NCBI GenBank assembly: GCA_023453655.1 | Contig: JAEXTE010000057.1 | Span: 1-11,364 of the forward strand | Origin: Pseudomonadota bacterium | GTDB lineage: Bacteria > Pseudomonadota > Gammaproteobacteria > Xanthomonadales > Xanthomonadaceae | Direction of reading: 5' to 3' | Length of the DNA: 11,364 bases | In this document: one piece after another, positions 1 through 6,086 of the stretch | Numbering within the stretch: position 1 is the stretch's first letter | Layout: each line of letters opens with the position of its first letter | Made by a program: the position numbers and the translations under genes | Notes under the pieces: model-generated | Told to the model about the DNA's origin: nothing | The model's database searches: none | Seen by the model: the letters and a program-made list of their open reading frames with translations, nothing else

Positions 1-2
1 TG

Positions 3-170
3 GTCCTGCACGTGGCGCGCATCGACGACCTGCCGGGCGCGCTGGAATGCGAGGCGCGGCTGGTCGCCGCCGGCGACGACAGCCAGCTCTACGGCTTCCG
101 GATCGTGCACGACGGCAACGTCCTGGCCGAAGGACGCGCCACCGTGATGCTCGGTCCGGCGACGGCCTGA
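3..170 (+). CDS. 3-hydroxyacyl-ACP dehydratase (hotdog fold), C-terminal fragment
   Basis: This is an open frame running in from the left edge to a TGA at 168-170, giving the last 55 residues of a protein. The visible part carries a strand pattern with the motifs EARLVAAGDDSQLYGFRI and GNVLAEGRATVML, which fits the final beta-strands of a FabZ-like or ApeP-like hotdog dehydratase. In aryl-polyene loci such an enzyme removes water from the 3-hydroxyacyl-ACP made by the ketoreductase, leaving a trans double bond. The gene order dehydratase then ketoreductase matches the P-Q pair of known aryl-polyene clusters. The catalytic region would be upstream of the window, so activity cannot be judged. 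The call rests on a short stretch plus context. Confidence 0.72.
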   Translation, partial: VLHVARIDDLPGALECEARLVAAGDDSQLYGFRIVHDGNVLAEGRATVMLGPATA

Positions 171-210
171 GCGCCGCGGGCGCGTGCGTGCGCGCCCAGG
201 TCCGCAGCCG

Positions 211-216
211 CATAAT
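211..216 (+). promoter_or_regulatory. candidate -10 element for the ketoreductase gene
   Basis: CATAAT, followed by CG, matches the -10 consensus at 5 of 6 bases. It ends 27 nt before the ATG at 244, the same distance seen for other candidate promoters in this window. No convincing -35 is visible. It sits in the 73-bp gap after the dehydratase stop, so the ketoreductase may have its own promoter besides read-through. Confidence 0.4.
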
Positions 217-243
217 CGACGGTCTCCACCAGCAGGACCTGCA

Positions 244-963
244 ATGAAACGGGCACTCGTCACCGGCGGCAGCGGCGACCTCGGCGGCGCGATCTGCACG
301 CGGCTGGCCGCGGCCGGCCTGCACGTGGTCGTGCACGCCAACGGCAACCTGTCGCGCGCGCAGGCGGTGGCCGCGCAGATCGCGGATGACGGGGGCAGCG
401 CCGAAGCGGTCGCCTTCGACGTCGCCGACGGCGAGGCCACGGGCGCCGCGATCGACGCGCTGCTGCAGGCCGGTCCGGTGCAGGTCGTGGTCAACAACGC
501 CGGCGTCCACGACGACGCGCCGATGGCGGGCATGTCCGACGTGCAGTGGAAGCGCGTGGTCGATGTCTCGCTGCACGGCTTCTTCCACGTCACCCGGCCG
601 CTGCTGCTGCCGATGGCGCGCACGCGCTGGGGCCGCATCGTCAGCGTCTCCAGCGTGGCGGCGGTGCTGGGCAATCGAGGCCAGGCCAACTACGCCGCGG
701 CCAAGGCCGCGCTGCACGGGGCCAGCAAGTCGCTGGCCCGCGAAATGGGATCGCGCGGGATCACCGCCAACGTGGTCGCGCCGGGCGTGATCGCCGGGCG
801 CATGACCGAGGGCGTGTTCGAGCCGGCGGCGATCCGGCAGATGGTGCCCGCCGCCCGCGCCGGCAGCCCTGCGGAAGTGGCGGCGCTGGTGGCCTTCCTG
901 TGCTCGGAGGACGCCGGCTACATCAACGGCCAGGTGATCGGCATCGACGGCGGCATGAGCTGA
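244..963 (+). CDS. fabG: 3-oxoacyl-ACP reductase, FabG/ApeQ-type (aryl-polyene ketoreductase)
   Basis: This is a 239-residue classical short-chain dehydrogenase that would reduce the 3-ketoacyl-ACP intermediate with NADPH during aryl-polyene chain extension in the cytoplasm. The cofactor loop TGGSGDLGGA is at residues 7-16, the NNAG motif at 84-87, and Ser137, Tyr150 and Lys154 form the catalytic triad with FabG-like spacing. The C-terminal GQVIGIDGGM is the usual end of the family. The start is the ATG with an AGGA ribosome-binding site six bases upstream (234-237). An earlier in-frame start exists near 184, but it adds residues unlike the family N-terminus. It follows a dehydratase fragment and faces a ketosynthase operon, so a pigment role is more likely than housekeeping fatty acid synthesis. 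The usual tetrad Asn is Ser109 here. Confidence 0.9.
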   Translation: MKRALVTGGSGDLGGAICTRLAAAGLHVVVHANGNLSRAQAVAAQIADDGGSAEAVAFDVADGEATGAAIDALLQAGPVQVVVNNAGVHDDAPMAGMSDVQWKRVVDVSLHGFFHVTRPLLLPMARTRWGRIVSVSSVAAVLGNRGQANYAAAKAALHGASKSLAREMGSRGITANVVAPGVIAGRMTEGVFEPAAIRQMVPAARAGSPAEVAALVAFLCSEDAGYINGQVIGIDGGMS

Positions 964-1030
964 GCGCGGGTCGCGCCGCGTTCACGGGCGGCGGCGGAGA
1001 CTGCCTGCGGTCCCTACCGAACCCGCCGCC

Positions 1031-1477
1031 ATGGCCCGACTTCCCGTCCTCCTGCTGGCCTGCGTCGCCGCCGCGCTGCTGGCCGCCTGCGCCAGCTCGC
1101 ACGTGCTGACCGGCACGCCGCGTCCCCCGATCGACCCGTCGCAGGTGCGCATCTACTACGGTCCGCCGCCCGGCGGCTATGAGGAGATCGCGCGCCTGGA
1201 CGTGCGCAGCGGCTCGTTCACCTATGGCGCGCAGAACAAGTCCAACGCGGTGATCCGCAACCTGCGCAAGGAGGCGGCGCGGCTGGGCGCCAACGGCGTG
1301 CTGCTGCAGGGCACCGGCCAGGGGCCGGACCAGAGCGCGGTCAGCGTCGGCGGCGGCGTGGGCCGCTTCGGCGGCCGCAGCGCCTCGAGCGTGGGCGTCG
1401 GCGTGAACATCTCGCCGACCCAGACCTATGCCAGCGGCATCGCGGTCTGGGTGGAGAACCCGCCGCCCGGCGACTGA
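1031..1477 (+). CDS. small putative lipoprotein of unknown function
   Basis: This is a 148-residue protein with a hydrophobic signal peptide (residues 4-19) and a lipobox LAAC, so Cys20 should be lipidated and the protein exported to an envelope membrane. Residues 35-95 hold a compact domain with YEEIARLDV and the helix LRKEAARLGANGVLL. This loosely recalls small lipoprotein domains such as DUF4156 or RcsF/YbjQ-like folds, but I do not recognise a specific family. Residues 103-126 are rich in Gly, Ser and Val, probably beta-strand. There is no clear Shine-Dalgarno before the ATG. It lies 67 bp after the ketoreductase gene on the same strand and ends only 10 bp from the convergent halogenase stop. 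Whether it serves the pigment pathway, for example in envelope transport, or is a hitchhiker cannot be told. Confidence 0.75.
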   Translation: MARLPVLLLACVAAALLAACASSHVLTGTPRPPIDPSQVRIYYGPPPGGYEEIARLDVRSGSFTYGAQNKSNAVIRNLRKEAARLGANGVLLQGTGQGPDQSAVSVGGGVGRFGGRSASSVGVGVNISPTQTYASGIAVWVENPPPGD

Positions 1478-1487
1478 GCGGACCGTT

Positions 1488-3125
1488 TCAGGCGGCGAGT
1501 TCCGCCGCATCGGCATACCACGCAGGCGGCAGCGACGGCGCGGTGGTCGCCTGGGTGTCCAGCTGCGCCGCCAGGCCGTGGTCGTCGATGTCCGGATGGT
1601 CGCCGCGCGCCCGCTCCAGGATCTCGCTGGCCAGCCAGCGCATGCGCCCGACGTTCTCCGCGATGCGCGCCAGGAACGCGGGCGTGTCGAGCCGGTCGCC
1701 CAGCTGGCCGTTCATCGCGCGGAACCAGTCGATCCGGAACTGGTCGAGCAGCCGCGCCGCGGGCGCCTCGCGGCCCTGGTTGCGCTCGCCCCATTCGCGC
1801 AGCAGGGGCTGCATGGCGCGGTTGAGCGCGCTGGCCTGCTCGAACAGCGGGCGCAGTCGCCCCAGTACCGGCAGGTCGGTCAGCCGCTGGCCGAAGAACA
1901 GCGGCGCCAGCAGCGCCCAGTAGTAGGTGTAGTCCCAGATCACCTTGACCGGCATGACCCGCTCGTCGCCGAACAGCGGGTACTGGTCCTGGTAGAGCGT
2001 CAGCGTGTTCTCGTAGAACGAGAAGTACAGCTGCTCGTACATGGCGACGTAGGGCTCGAACGGTTCGCCCGCCGCGTCGCGCGCGACCAGGTCGCAGATG
2101 TAGGTGTTGGCGATGGCGATGAAGTCGCTGCCGGGCGAGTAGAAGGGGTCGAGGAACACGCCCGCCTCGCCGGTCAGCGCCCAGCGCCGGGTCGAAAACA
2201 CCTGGCGCGCGCTGTAGGAGAAATGGCGCAGGAACAGGAAGTCCTGCACCGCGTGGCCGCCACGATCCAGGCACGCGGCCACCTGCGGCTGGTGGACGCG
2301 CAGCCACTCCATCGCCTTGGCGTGGGTGTTCATGGTCTCGAGCGGATGCATCTTCGCGTCGCAGACGATGCCCAGCGAGTGCGCGCCGGAGGACAGCGGG
2401 ATCAGCCAGAACCAGTAGCCCGGGCCGCACATGTGGTTGGTCGAGCGCCAGCGGTCGGGCGGATCGCAGCGCTGCAGCCAGGCCGGGTCCTGCGACCAGC
2501 CATTGGGATCGATGATGCCTTCCACCCGCCACCACACCGCGTTGGCGTCGTGGTCGTTGGGCCTGGCCAGGTCGAGCTTGCGCTTGAGCAGGCCGGCGCG
2601 GCCGCTGGCGTCGAGCAGCCAGCGTGCGCGCAGCCGCTGCGGCGCGCCGTCGTGCTCGACGCCGACGACATGGTCGTCGTCGCCCTCGGCCAGTTCCAGG
2701 CTGCGCACGGTGCAGCCGTCGCGGAATTCCACGCCGGCCGCACGGGCGCGCTCGCCGAGGAAATTCTCGAAGCGACCGCGGTCGATCTGCCACGAAGGCG
2801 TCGGCAGCAGCTGGCTGACGCCGACCTCGGTGCAGTGGTCGATGGCGTGGCTGCCTTCGGAGAAGAAGAAGCGGAAGCCGAACTTGCGGATCTGCTCGGT
2901 CTCCAGGTGCTCGTGCAGCCCCAGCACGTCGGCGAAATAGTGGGCGCCGATCTCGACCGAGGACTCGCCGACCTTGAACGCGCCCTCGCGCACCGGGTGG
3001 TTGCGCCGTTCGACGACGGCGATCGACAGCGACGGTGCGCGCTGGCGCAGCTGCAGGGCCAGGGTCAGGCCGGCGAGGCCGCCGCCGAGGATGATGACGT
3101 CGGTGCGCTGGTCGGTCTGGGGCAT
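1488..3125 (-). CDS. flavin-dependent halogenase (tryptophan-halogenase-like), aryl-polyene locus
   Basis: This is a 545-residue FAD enzyme. The dinucleotide-binding loop GGGLAG is at residues 14-19. KVGES is at 51-55 and Lys81, in RKFGFRFFF, fits the position of the catalytic lysine of phenol/pyrrole-type halogenases. WFWLIP at 238-243 is an intact WxWxIP signature, which sets halogenases apart from ordinary monooxygenases. FLDPFYSPGSDF at 324-335 matches the third halogenase motif. The family uses reduced flavin, oxygen and halide to make a hypohalous species that is passed to the lysine. Xanthomonadins are brominated aryl polyenes, so the likely substrate is the aryl ring or its carrier-bound form; this substrate is inferred. 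It is the last gene of the ketosynthase series, 57 bp after the glycosyltransferase. The ATG lacks a ribosome-binding site and follows a pyrimidine tract. A partner flavin reductase is not in the window. Confidence 0.88.
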   Translation of the reverse strand: MPQTDQRTDVIILGGGLAGLTLALQLRQRAPSLSIAVVERRNHPVREGAFKVGESSVEIGAHYFADVLGLHEHLETEQIRKFGFRFFFSEGSHAIDHCTEVGVSQLLPTPSWQIDRGRFENFLGERARAAGVEFRDGCTVRSLELAEGDDDHVVGVEHDGAPQRLRARWLLDASGRAGLLKRKLDLARPNDHDANAVWWRVEGIIDPNGWSQDPAWLQRCDPPDRWRSTNHMCGPGYWFWLIPLSSGAHSLGIVCDAKMHPLETMNTHAKAMEWLRVHQPQVAACLDRGGHAVQDFLFLRHFSYSARQVFSTRRWALTGEAGVFLDPFYSPGSDFIAIANTYICDLVARDAAGEPFEPYVAMYEQLYFSFYENTLTLYQDQYPLFGDERVMPVKVIWDYTYYWALLAPLFFGQRLTDLPVLGRLRPLFEQASALNRAMQPLLREWGERNQGREAPAARLLDQFRIDWFRAMNGQLGDRLDTPAFLARIAENVGRMRWLASEILERARGDHPDIDDHGLAAQLDTQATTAPSLPPAWYADAAELAA

Positions 3126-3153
3126 GGCTGCGCAGGGGGAGGAGAGGACTGCG

Positions 3154-3159
3154 AGACTA
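3154..3159 (-). promoter_or_regulatory. candidate -10 element for the halogenase gene
   Basis: TAGTCT on the minus strand lies within GCTAGTCTCG (3152-3161), close to the sequences before the ketosynthase and GST genes. It ends 28 nt before the halogenase ATG. No good -35 is visible. It would allow the halogenase to be transcribed apart from the upstream ketosynthase genes. Confidence 0.35.
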
Positions 3160-3182
3160 GCGCAGGCCGCGTCCGGAAGCCT

Positions 3183-4001
3183 TCACTGCGGACCGGTCCG
3201 GTCAGGCAGGCCGCCCGGTGCGCCTGCCTGGTCGAAGATCACCGGCGGACGCCGGCGCTTGCCGCGGTAAGCCTCCAGCAGCCGGCCGCGCGAGAGTACC
3301 TGGCCCACGACATGCGTGGTGATGTTCGACAGGTCGCGGAACAGGCGGAAATGGCTCTTGCGGAACTGCAGCGTGCCGCCGGCCTCGGCGTAGCGCGTTT
3401 CCACCGGCACCGAGACCACGCCGAAGCCGAGTTCGCGTGCCGCCGAAATCAGGATCTGGGCTTCGAATACGAAGCCCTCGCCAGGCACGTCGCGCAGTTC
3501 GAGCACCGGCGCCGGGTACAGGCGCTGCCCGCTCTGGCTGTCGACCAGCCGGAAGCCGCAGCCCCAGGCGATGCCCCAGTCGCCGAAATCGTTGCCCAGC
3601 CGCCGGTACCAGGGCTGGCTGCTGCGCTTGCGCAGGCGCGCACCGTTGACGATGTTGCGGGGGTGCGCGTTGGCCGCGGCGATCAGGCGCGGGATGTCGC
3701 GCGCGTCGTGCTGTCCGTCGCCGTCCATGGTCACGACTGCGGACATGCCGCGCCGCAGCGCCTCGGCGAAACCGTCGCGCAGCGCCTGGCCCTTGCCCAT
3801 CCGCTGCGGGTGGCGCACCAGGACCGCGGACGTCCCGGCGACGATGCGGGCGGTCGCGTCGTCGGAACCGTCGTCGACCACGATCACCAGATCGCACTGC
3901 GCGAGCGCGCCGGCGACCACCTCGGCGATGCGCAGTTCCTCGTTGAGCGCGGGGATCACCGCGGCGACATTGCCGCGATGCAGGAGCGGCTGCTCAGCCA
4001 T
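3183..4001 (-). CDS. glycosyltransferase family 2 protein (DPM1-like), aryl-polyene locus
   Basis: This is a 272-residue GT-A fold glycosyltransferase. The nucleotide-sugar site begins with AAVIPALNEE (13-22), followed by VVDDGSDDAT at 41-50. The metal-binding DxD region is TMDGDGQHDARDIP at 91-104, as in dolichyl-phosphate mannosyltransferase-like enzymes. GEGFVFEAQILISA (174-187) matches the acceptor-side region. No membrane segment is obvious, so it would act in the cytoplasm or at the inner membrane face. It would transfer a sugar from a nucleotide donor or attach the polyene head group; donor and acceptor cannot be read from the sequence. The ATG overlaps the end of the chain-length-factor gene by 8 bp and has a strong ribosome-binding site, so the two are probably translationally coupled. 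Such enzymes occur in xanthomonadin-type clusters. Confidence 0.88.
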   Translation of the reverse strand: MAEQPLLHRGNVAAVIPALNEELRIAEVVAGALAQCDLVIVVDDGSDDATARIVAGTSAVLVRHPQRMGKGQALRDGFAEALRRGMSAVVTMDGDGQHDARDIPRLIAAANAHPRNIVNGARLRKRSSQPWYRRLGNDFGDWGIAWGCGFRLVDSQSGQRLYPAPVLELRDVPGEGFVFEAQILISAARELGFGVVSVPVETRYAEAGGTLQFRKSHFRLFRDLSNITTHVVGQVLSRGRLLEAYRGKRRRPPVIFDQAGAPGGLPDRTGPQ

Positions 4002-4773
4002 GCCGCAGCTCCACCTGCAGCCGGCGCCCCGGACCCGCATGCAGCGCGGCCGTGGCAGCGCCCGCGGCCAGCGCGTCGAACAGCGGCAGCATCGGTGCCA
4101 TCGCGTTGGCGCGACCGTGCCGCGCCAGCGGCCCGTCGCCATCCGCTGCGTCGCCGTCTTCGAGCCGCGCCTGGAGCAGGGGCCCGCCGCCGTCGCGTAC
4201 CAGGACCAGGGCGCCGCCGAGCAGGCCTTCGCTGCGCGTCACCGTGCCGAGCAGGCCGGTGGCGGCGGTGTCGTAGGCCACCAGCAGCACCGCCGGCGCG
4301 TCGGTCGCCAGCTGCCCCAGCGCCTCGACCAGGCCCTGGGCGAAGCTCGCGCGGTGCGCGCTGACGGCGGTCGCCGTGTGCATGCAGCCGGCGCCGATGG
4401 TCCAGTAGCCTGCGGCGGCGTTGTGCACGGAGTTGTGGAAGCGCGTGGGCGAGACTTCGGTCGGCGCGCTCGCCAGCGTGGCGCACATGTAATCGGTGAT
4501 GCCGAGGTCGCCGTGGGTCGAGGTGAACACCGACGGCAGGCGGTCGGGCGCCATGCCGGCGTCGCGGCAGGCCGCCAGCGCCACTTCCAGCGCGACCAGC
4601 ACCGAGGGCGGCGCGCGGCGACGCTCGTTCGGCGCGAGCAGCTGTGGCGCGGGCTTCGCGGGCGCGTCCGCAGGCCGTTCGCCCGAAGCCGCGTACGCGC
4701 GCGCGGCCGGCCAGTCGGGAAGGCCCTCGGTCCAGAAGCCGACGCCCGCGATCCGCGCGGCCAGCGCACTCAT
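3994..4773 (-). CDS. beta-ketoacyl synthase-like chain length factor (ApeC-type)
   Basis: This is a 259-residue protein resembling only the N-terminal half of a ketosynthase, the short form (Ketoacyl-synt_2 type) found in aryl-polyene clusters. Typical stretches are VFTSTHGDLGITDYMC (82-97) and PTRFHNSVHNAAAGYWTIG (109-127). In the known system this partner pairs with the full-length ketosynthase and helps set polyene length. It lacks the C-terminal half with the second histidine and lysine of a working ketosynthase. However, Cys130 seems to fall where the ketosynthase has its catalytic cysteine, so a residual role is not excluded. Its ATG overlaps the TGA of the ketosynthase gene as ATGA, with GGGGAGG upstream. 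This strongly implies coupled, matched expression of the two subunits. Confidence 0.87.
   Translation of the reverse strand: MSALAARIAGVGFWTEGLPDWPAARAYAASGERPADAPAKPAPQLLAPNERRRAPPSVLVALEVALAACRDAGMAPDRLPSVFTSTHGDLGITDYMCATLASAPTEVSPTRFHNSVHNAAAGYWTIGAGCMHTATAVSAHRASFAQGLVEALGQLATDAPAVLLVAYDTAATGLLGTVTRSEGLLGGALVLVRDGGGPLLQARLEDGDAADGDGPLARHGRANAMAPMLPLFDALAAGAATAALHAGPGRRLQVELRHG
4009..4015 (-). promoter_or_regulatory. ribosome-binding site of the glycosyltransferase gene
   Basis: GGTGGAG lies seven bases before the ATG at 4001 and inside the end of the preceding gene. It fixes the start, since the longer in-frame extension upstream has no family similarity. Confidence 0.65.
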
Positions 4774-5972
4774 GCCGCCTCCCCGCGCGCGAACACCAGC
4801 GAACAGTTGTTGCCGCCGAAGCCGAAGGAATTGTTCATCGCGTAGTCGATGCTGCGGACCGCGTTGTCGAAACGGATCTGCGGCCCGCAGTCCGGATCGG
4901 GCGTGTCGCTGTTGAGGATGCCCGGCAGCACGCCGTCGCGCAGGGCCAGCAGGGCGATCACCGACTCGACGATGCCGGCGGCGCCCAGCGTGTGCCCGGT
5001 CCAGCCCTTGGTCGAGCTGGCATGCAGGCCTTCCGGGAACAGCGCGGCCACCGCGCGCGCCTCGATCGCGTCGTTGGCCGGGGTCGAAGTGCCGTGCAGG
5101 TTGAGGTAGCCGACCTGGGCCGGATCGACGCCGGCGCGGGCCAGCGCGTCGCGCATGGCCAGGGTCGCGCCCAGGCCCTCGGGATGGGGCGCGGACATGT
5201 GGTGGGCGTCGCTGGATTCGCCGTAGCCGCGCAGCTGCAGTCCGGTTTCGCCGGCGCCAGCGCGTTCGAGCAGGGCGAAACCGCCGGCCTCGCCCAGCGA
5301 CAGGCCGTCGCGGGCGGCGTCGAAGGGCCGGCAGGGATCCTGCGAGACCAGGCCCAGCGCATTGAAGCCGAACAGCACGCTGCCGCACAGCGTGTCCACG
5401 CCGCCGACCAGGGCCGCGTCGACCACCCCGGCCTGGATCAGCCGCGCCGCCTGCGCGAAGACCTTGGCGCTCGACGAACAGGCGGTGGCCACGGTCGCGC
5501 AGGGGCCGCGCAGGCCGGTGGCGTGCTGCAGGAAGTCGCCGAGCGAATGCGGCGTGTGCACGATCGGGCGCTGCAGGTCCGGCGGGAAGGCCGGAACGCC
5601 GTCGGGGCCCGGCTGGGCACGCGCGTAGCCCTCCTCGCTGGCGCCGATGCTCGAGGTGGAGGTGCCGACCACCAGCGCGACCCGCTCGGCGCCGTGGCGC
5701 GACACCAGTTGCGCCAGCGCGTCCGGCAGTCCGTCCTGCTGCAGGGCCAGCCAGGCCAGGCGGTTGTTGCGGCACTCCCAGTCGGCGAACCGTGCCGGCA
5801 GGGGCGTGTCCTCGAGGCCTTCCACGCGGCCGATCCAGGTCGGCAGGGGCGCGGTCCCGAAGTCGTTGCGGCGCAGGCCGCCACGACGGGCCGCGAGTGC
5901 CGAGGCCTGGGCCTCGATGCCGGTCCCCAGGGCCGTGGTCGCGCTGAATGCACGCAGGGCGATCGGAGGCAT
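4770..5972 (-). CDS. beta-ketoacyl-ACP synthase (KAS II-type, ApeO-like), aryl-polyene ketosynthase
   Basis: This is a 400-residue full-length ketosynthase. The catalytic Cys165 is in TVATACSSSAK, the active-site histidines are His293 (LNLHGTSTPAND) and His327 (TKGWTGHTLGAAG), and Lys322 is conserved. The C-terminal NNSFGFGGNN (380-389) is typical. It condenses malonyl-ACP with the growing aryl-polyenoyl chain in the cytoplasm, working with the chain-length factor next door. It is the first gene of the minus-strand series and overlaps the next by four bases. The start shown is the ATG whose product begins MPPIALRAF, as expected for the family. An in-frame GTG at 5999 would add nine residues and sits 27 nt from the candidate -10, so it is a real alternative. 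Neither start has a clear ribosome-binding site. Confidence 0.93.
   Translation of the reverse strand: MPPIALRAFSATTALGTGIEAQASALAARRGGLRRNDFGTAPLPTWIGRVEGLEDTPLPARFADWECRNNRLAWLALQQDGLPDALAQLVSRHGAERVALVVGTSTSSIGASEEGYARAQPGPDGVPAFPPDLQRPIVHTPHSLGDFLQHATGLRGPCATVATACSSSAKVFAQAARLIQAGVVDAALVGGVDTLCGSVLFGFNALGLVSQDPCRPFDAARDGLSLGEAGGFALLERAGAGETGLQLRGYGESSDAHHMSAPHPEGLGATLAMRDALARAGVDPAQVGYLNLHGTSTPANDAIEARAVAALFPEGLHASSTKGWTGHTLGAAGIVESVIALLALRDGVLPGILNSDTPDPDCGPQIRFDNAVRSIDYAMNNSFGFGGNNCSLVFARGEAA
4778..4784 (-). promoter_or_regulatory. ribosome-binding site of the chain-length-factor gene
   Basis: GGGGAGG ends four bases before the ATG at 4773 and lies within the last codons of the ketosynthase gene. 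With the ATGA overlap this supports translational coupling. Confidence 0.6.
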
Positions 5973-6026
5973 GCGAGCGGGCAGGGACGATGCGGGCACG
6001 GCGGCTCGTGGACAAAAAGGCGCCCG

Positions 6027-6054
6027 AGTATAGCGACCGGCCGGTGAGGATAAA
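6027..6054 (-). promoter_or_regulatory. candidate promoter of the ketosynthase operon
   Basis: The -10 TATACT (6032-6027, minus strand) matches the consensus at 5 of 6 bases and lies within GCTATACTCG. A weak -35, TTTATC (6054-6049), is 16 bp upstream. Transcription would begin near 6020, giving a leader of about 20 nt to the GTG at 5999 or about 48 nt to the ATG at 5972. It overlaps the candidate promoter of the divergent DUF218 gene. Confidence 0.5.
6036..6045. promoter_or_regulatory. perfect 10-bp palindrome between divergent promoters
   Basis: ACCGGCCGGT is its own reverse complement. It lies between the two candidate -10 elements of the divergent ketosynthase and DUF218 genes, in the spacer of both promoters. 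It could be an operator half-site or core, or chance in GC-rich DNA. No regulator gene is adjacent. Confidence 0.3.
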
Positions 6055-6056
6055 CT
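6051..6056 (+). promoter_or_regulatory. candidate -10 element for the DUF218 gene
   Basis: TAAACT, followed by TCG, matches 4 of 6 bases of the -10 consensus and ends 30 nt before the ATG at 6087. No clear -35 is present; that position overlaps the -10 of the divergent ketosynthase promoter. Confidence 0.3.
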
Positions 6057-6086
6057 TCGCATTTCCCGCCCCCGGAGACCGCGCGG

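Noticed and set aside
178..197. GC hairpin GGGCGCG/CGCGCCC with a six-base loop just after the dehydratase stop, a possible terminator.
   Set aside because: No T-tract follows and short GC inverted repeats are frequent here. At best it is a weak attenuator.
3134..3148. A purine run on the + strand containing AGGAG, like a ribosome-binding site.
   Set aside because: No ATG, GTG or TTG follows at a workable distance and no coding frame begins there on the + strand.
1428..4364. A very long + strand open frame (978 codons) opposite the halogenase and glycosyltransferase.
   Set aside because: It is antisense to two well-supported genes, has no recognisable domain and is rich in Arg, Ala, Gln and Val. 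Long empty frames of this kind are expected in GC-rich DNA with strong third-position bias.
5973..5999. GTG start at 5999 as the true ketosynthase start.
   Set aside because: Family similarity begins at the ATG at 5972 and the extra nine residues are unremarkable. It is kept as an alternative because its spacing from the candidate -10 fits the other genes.
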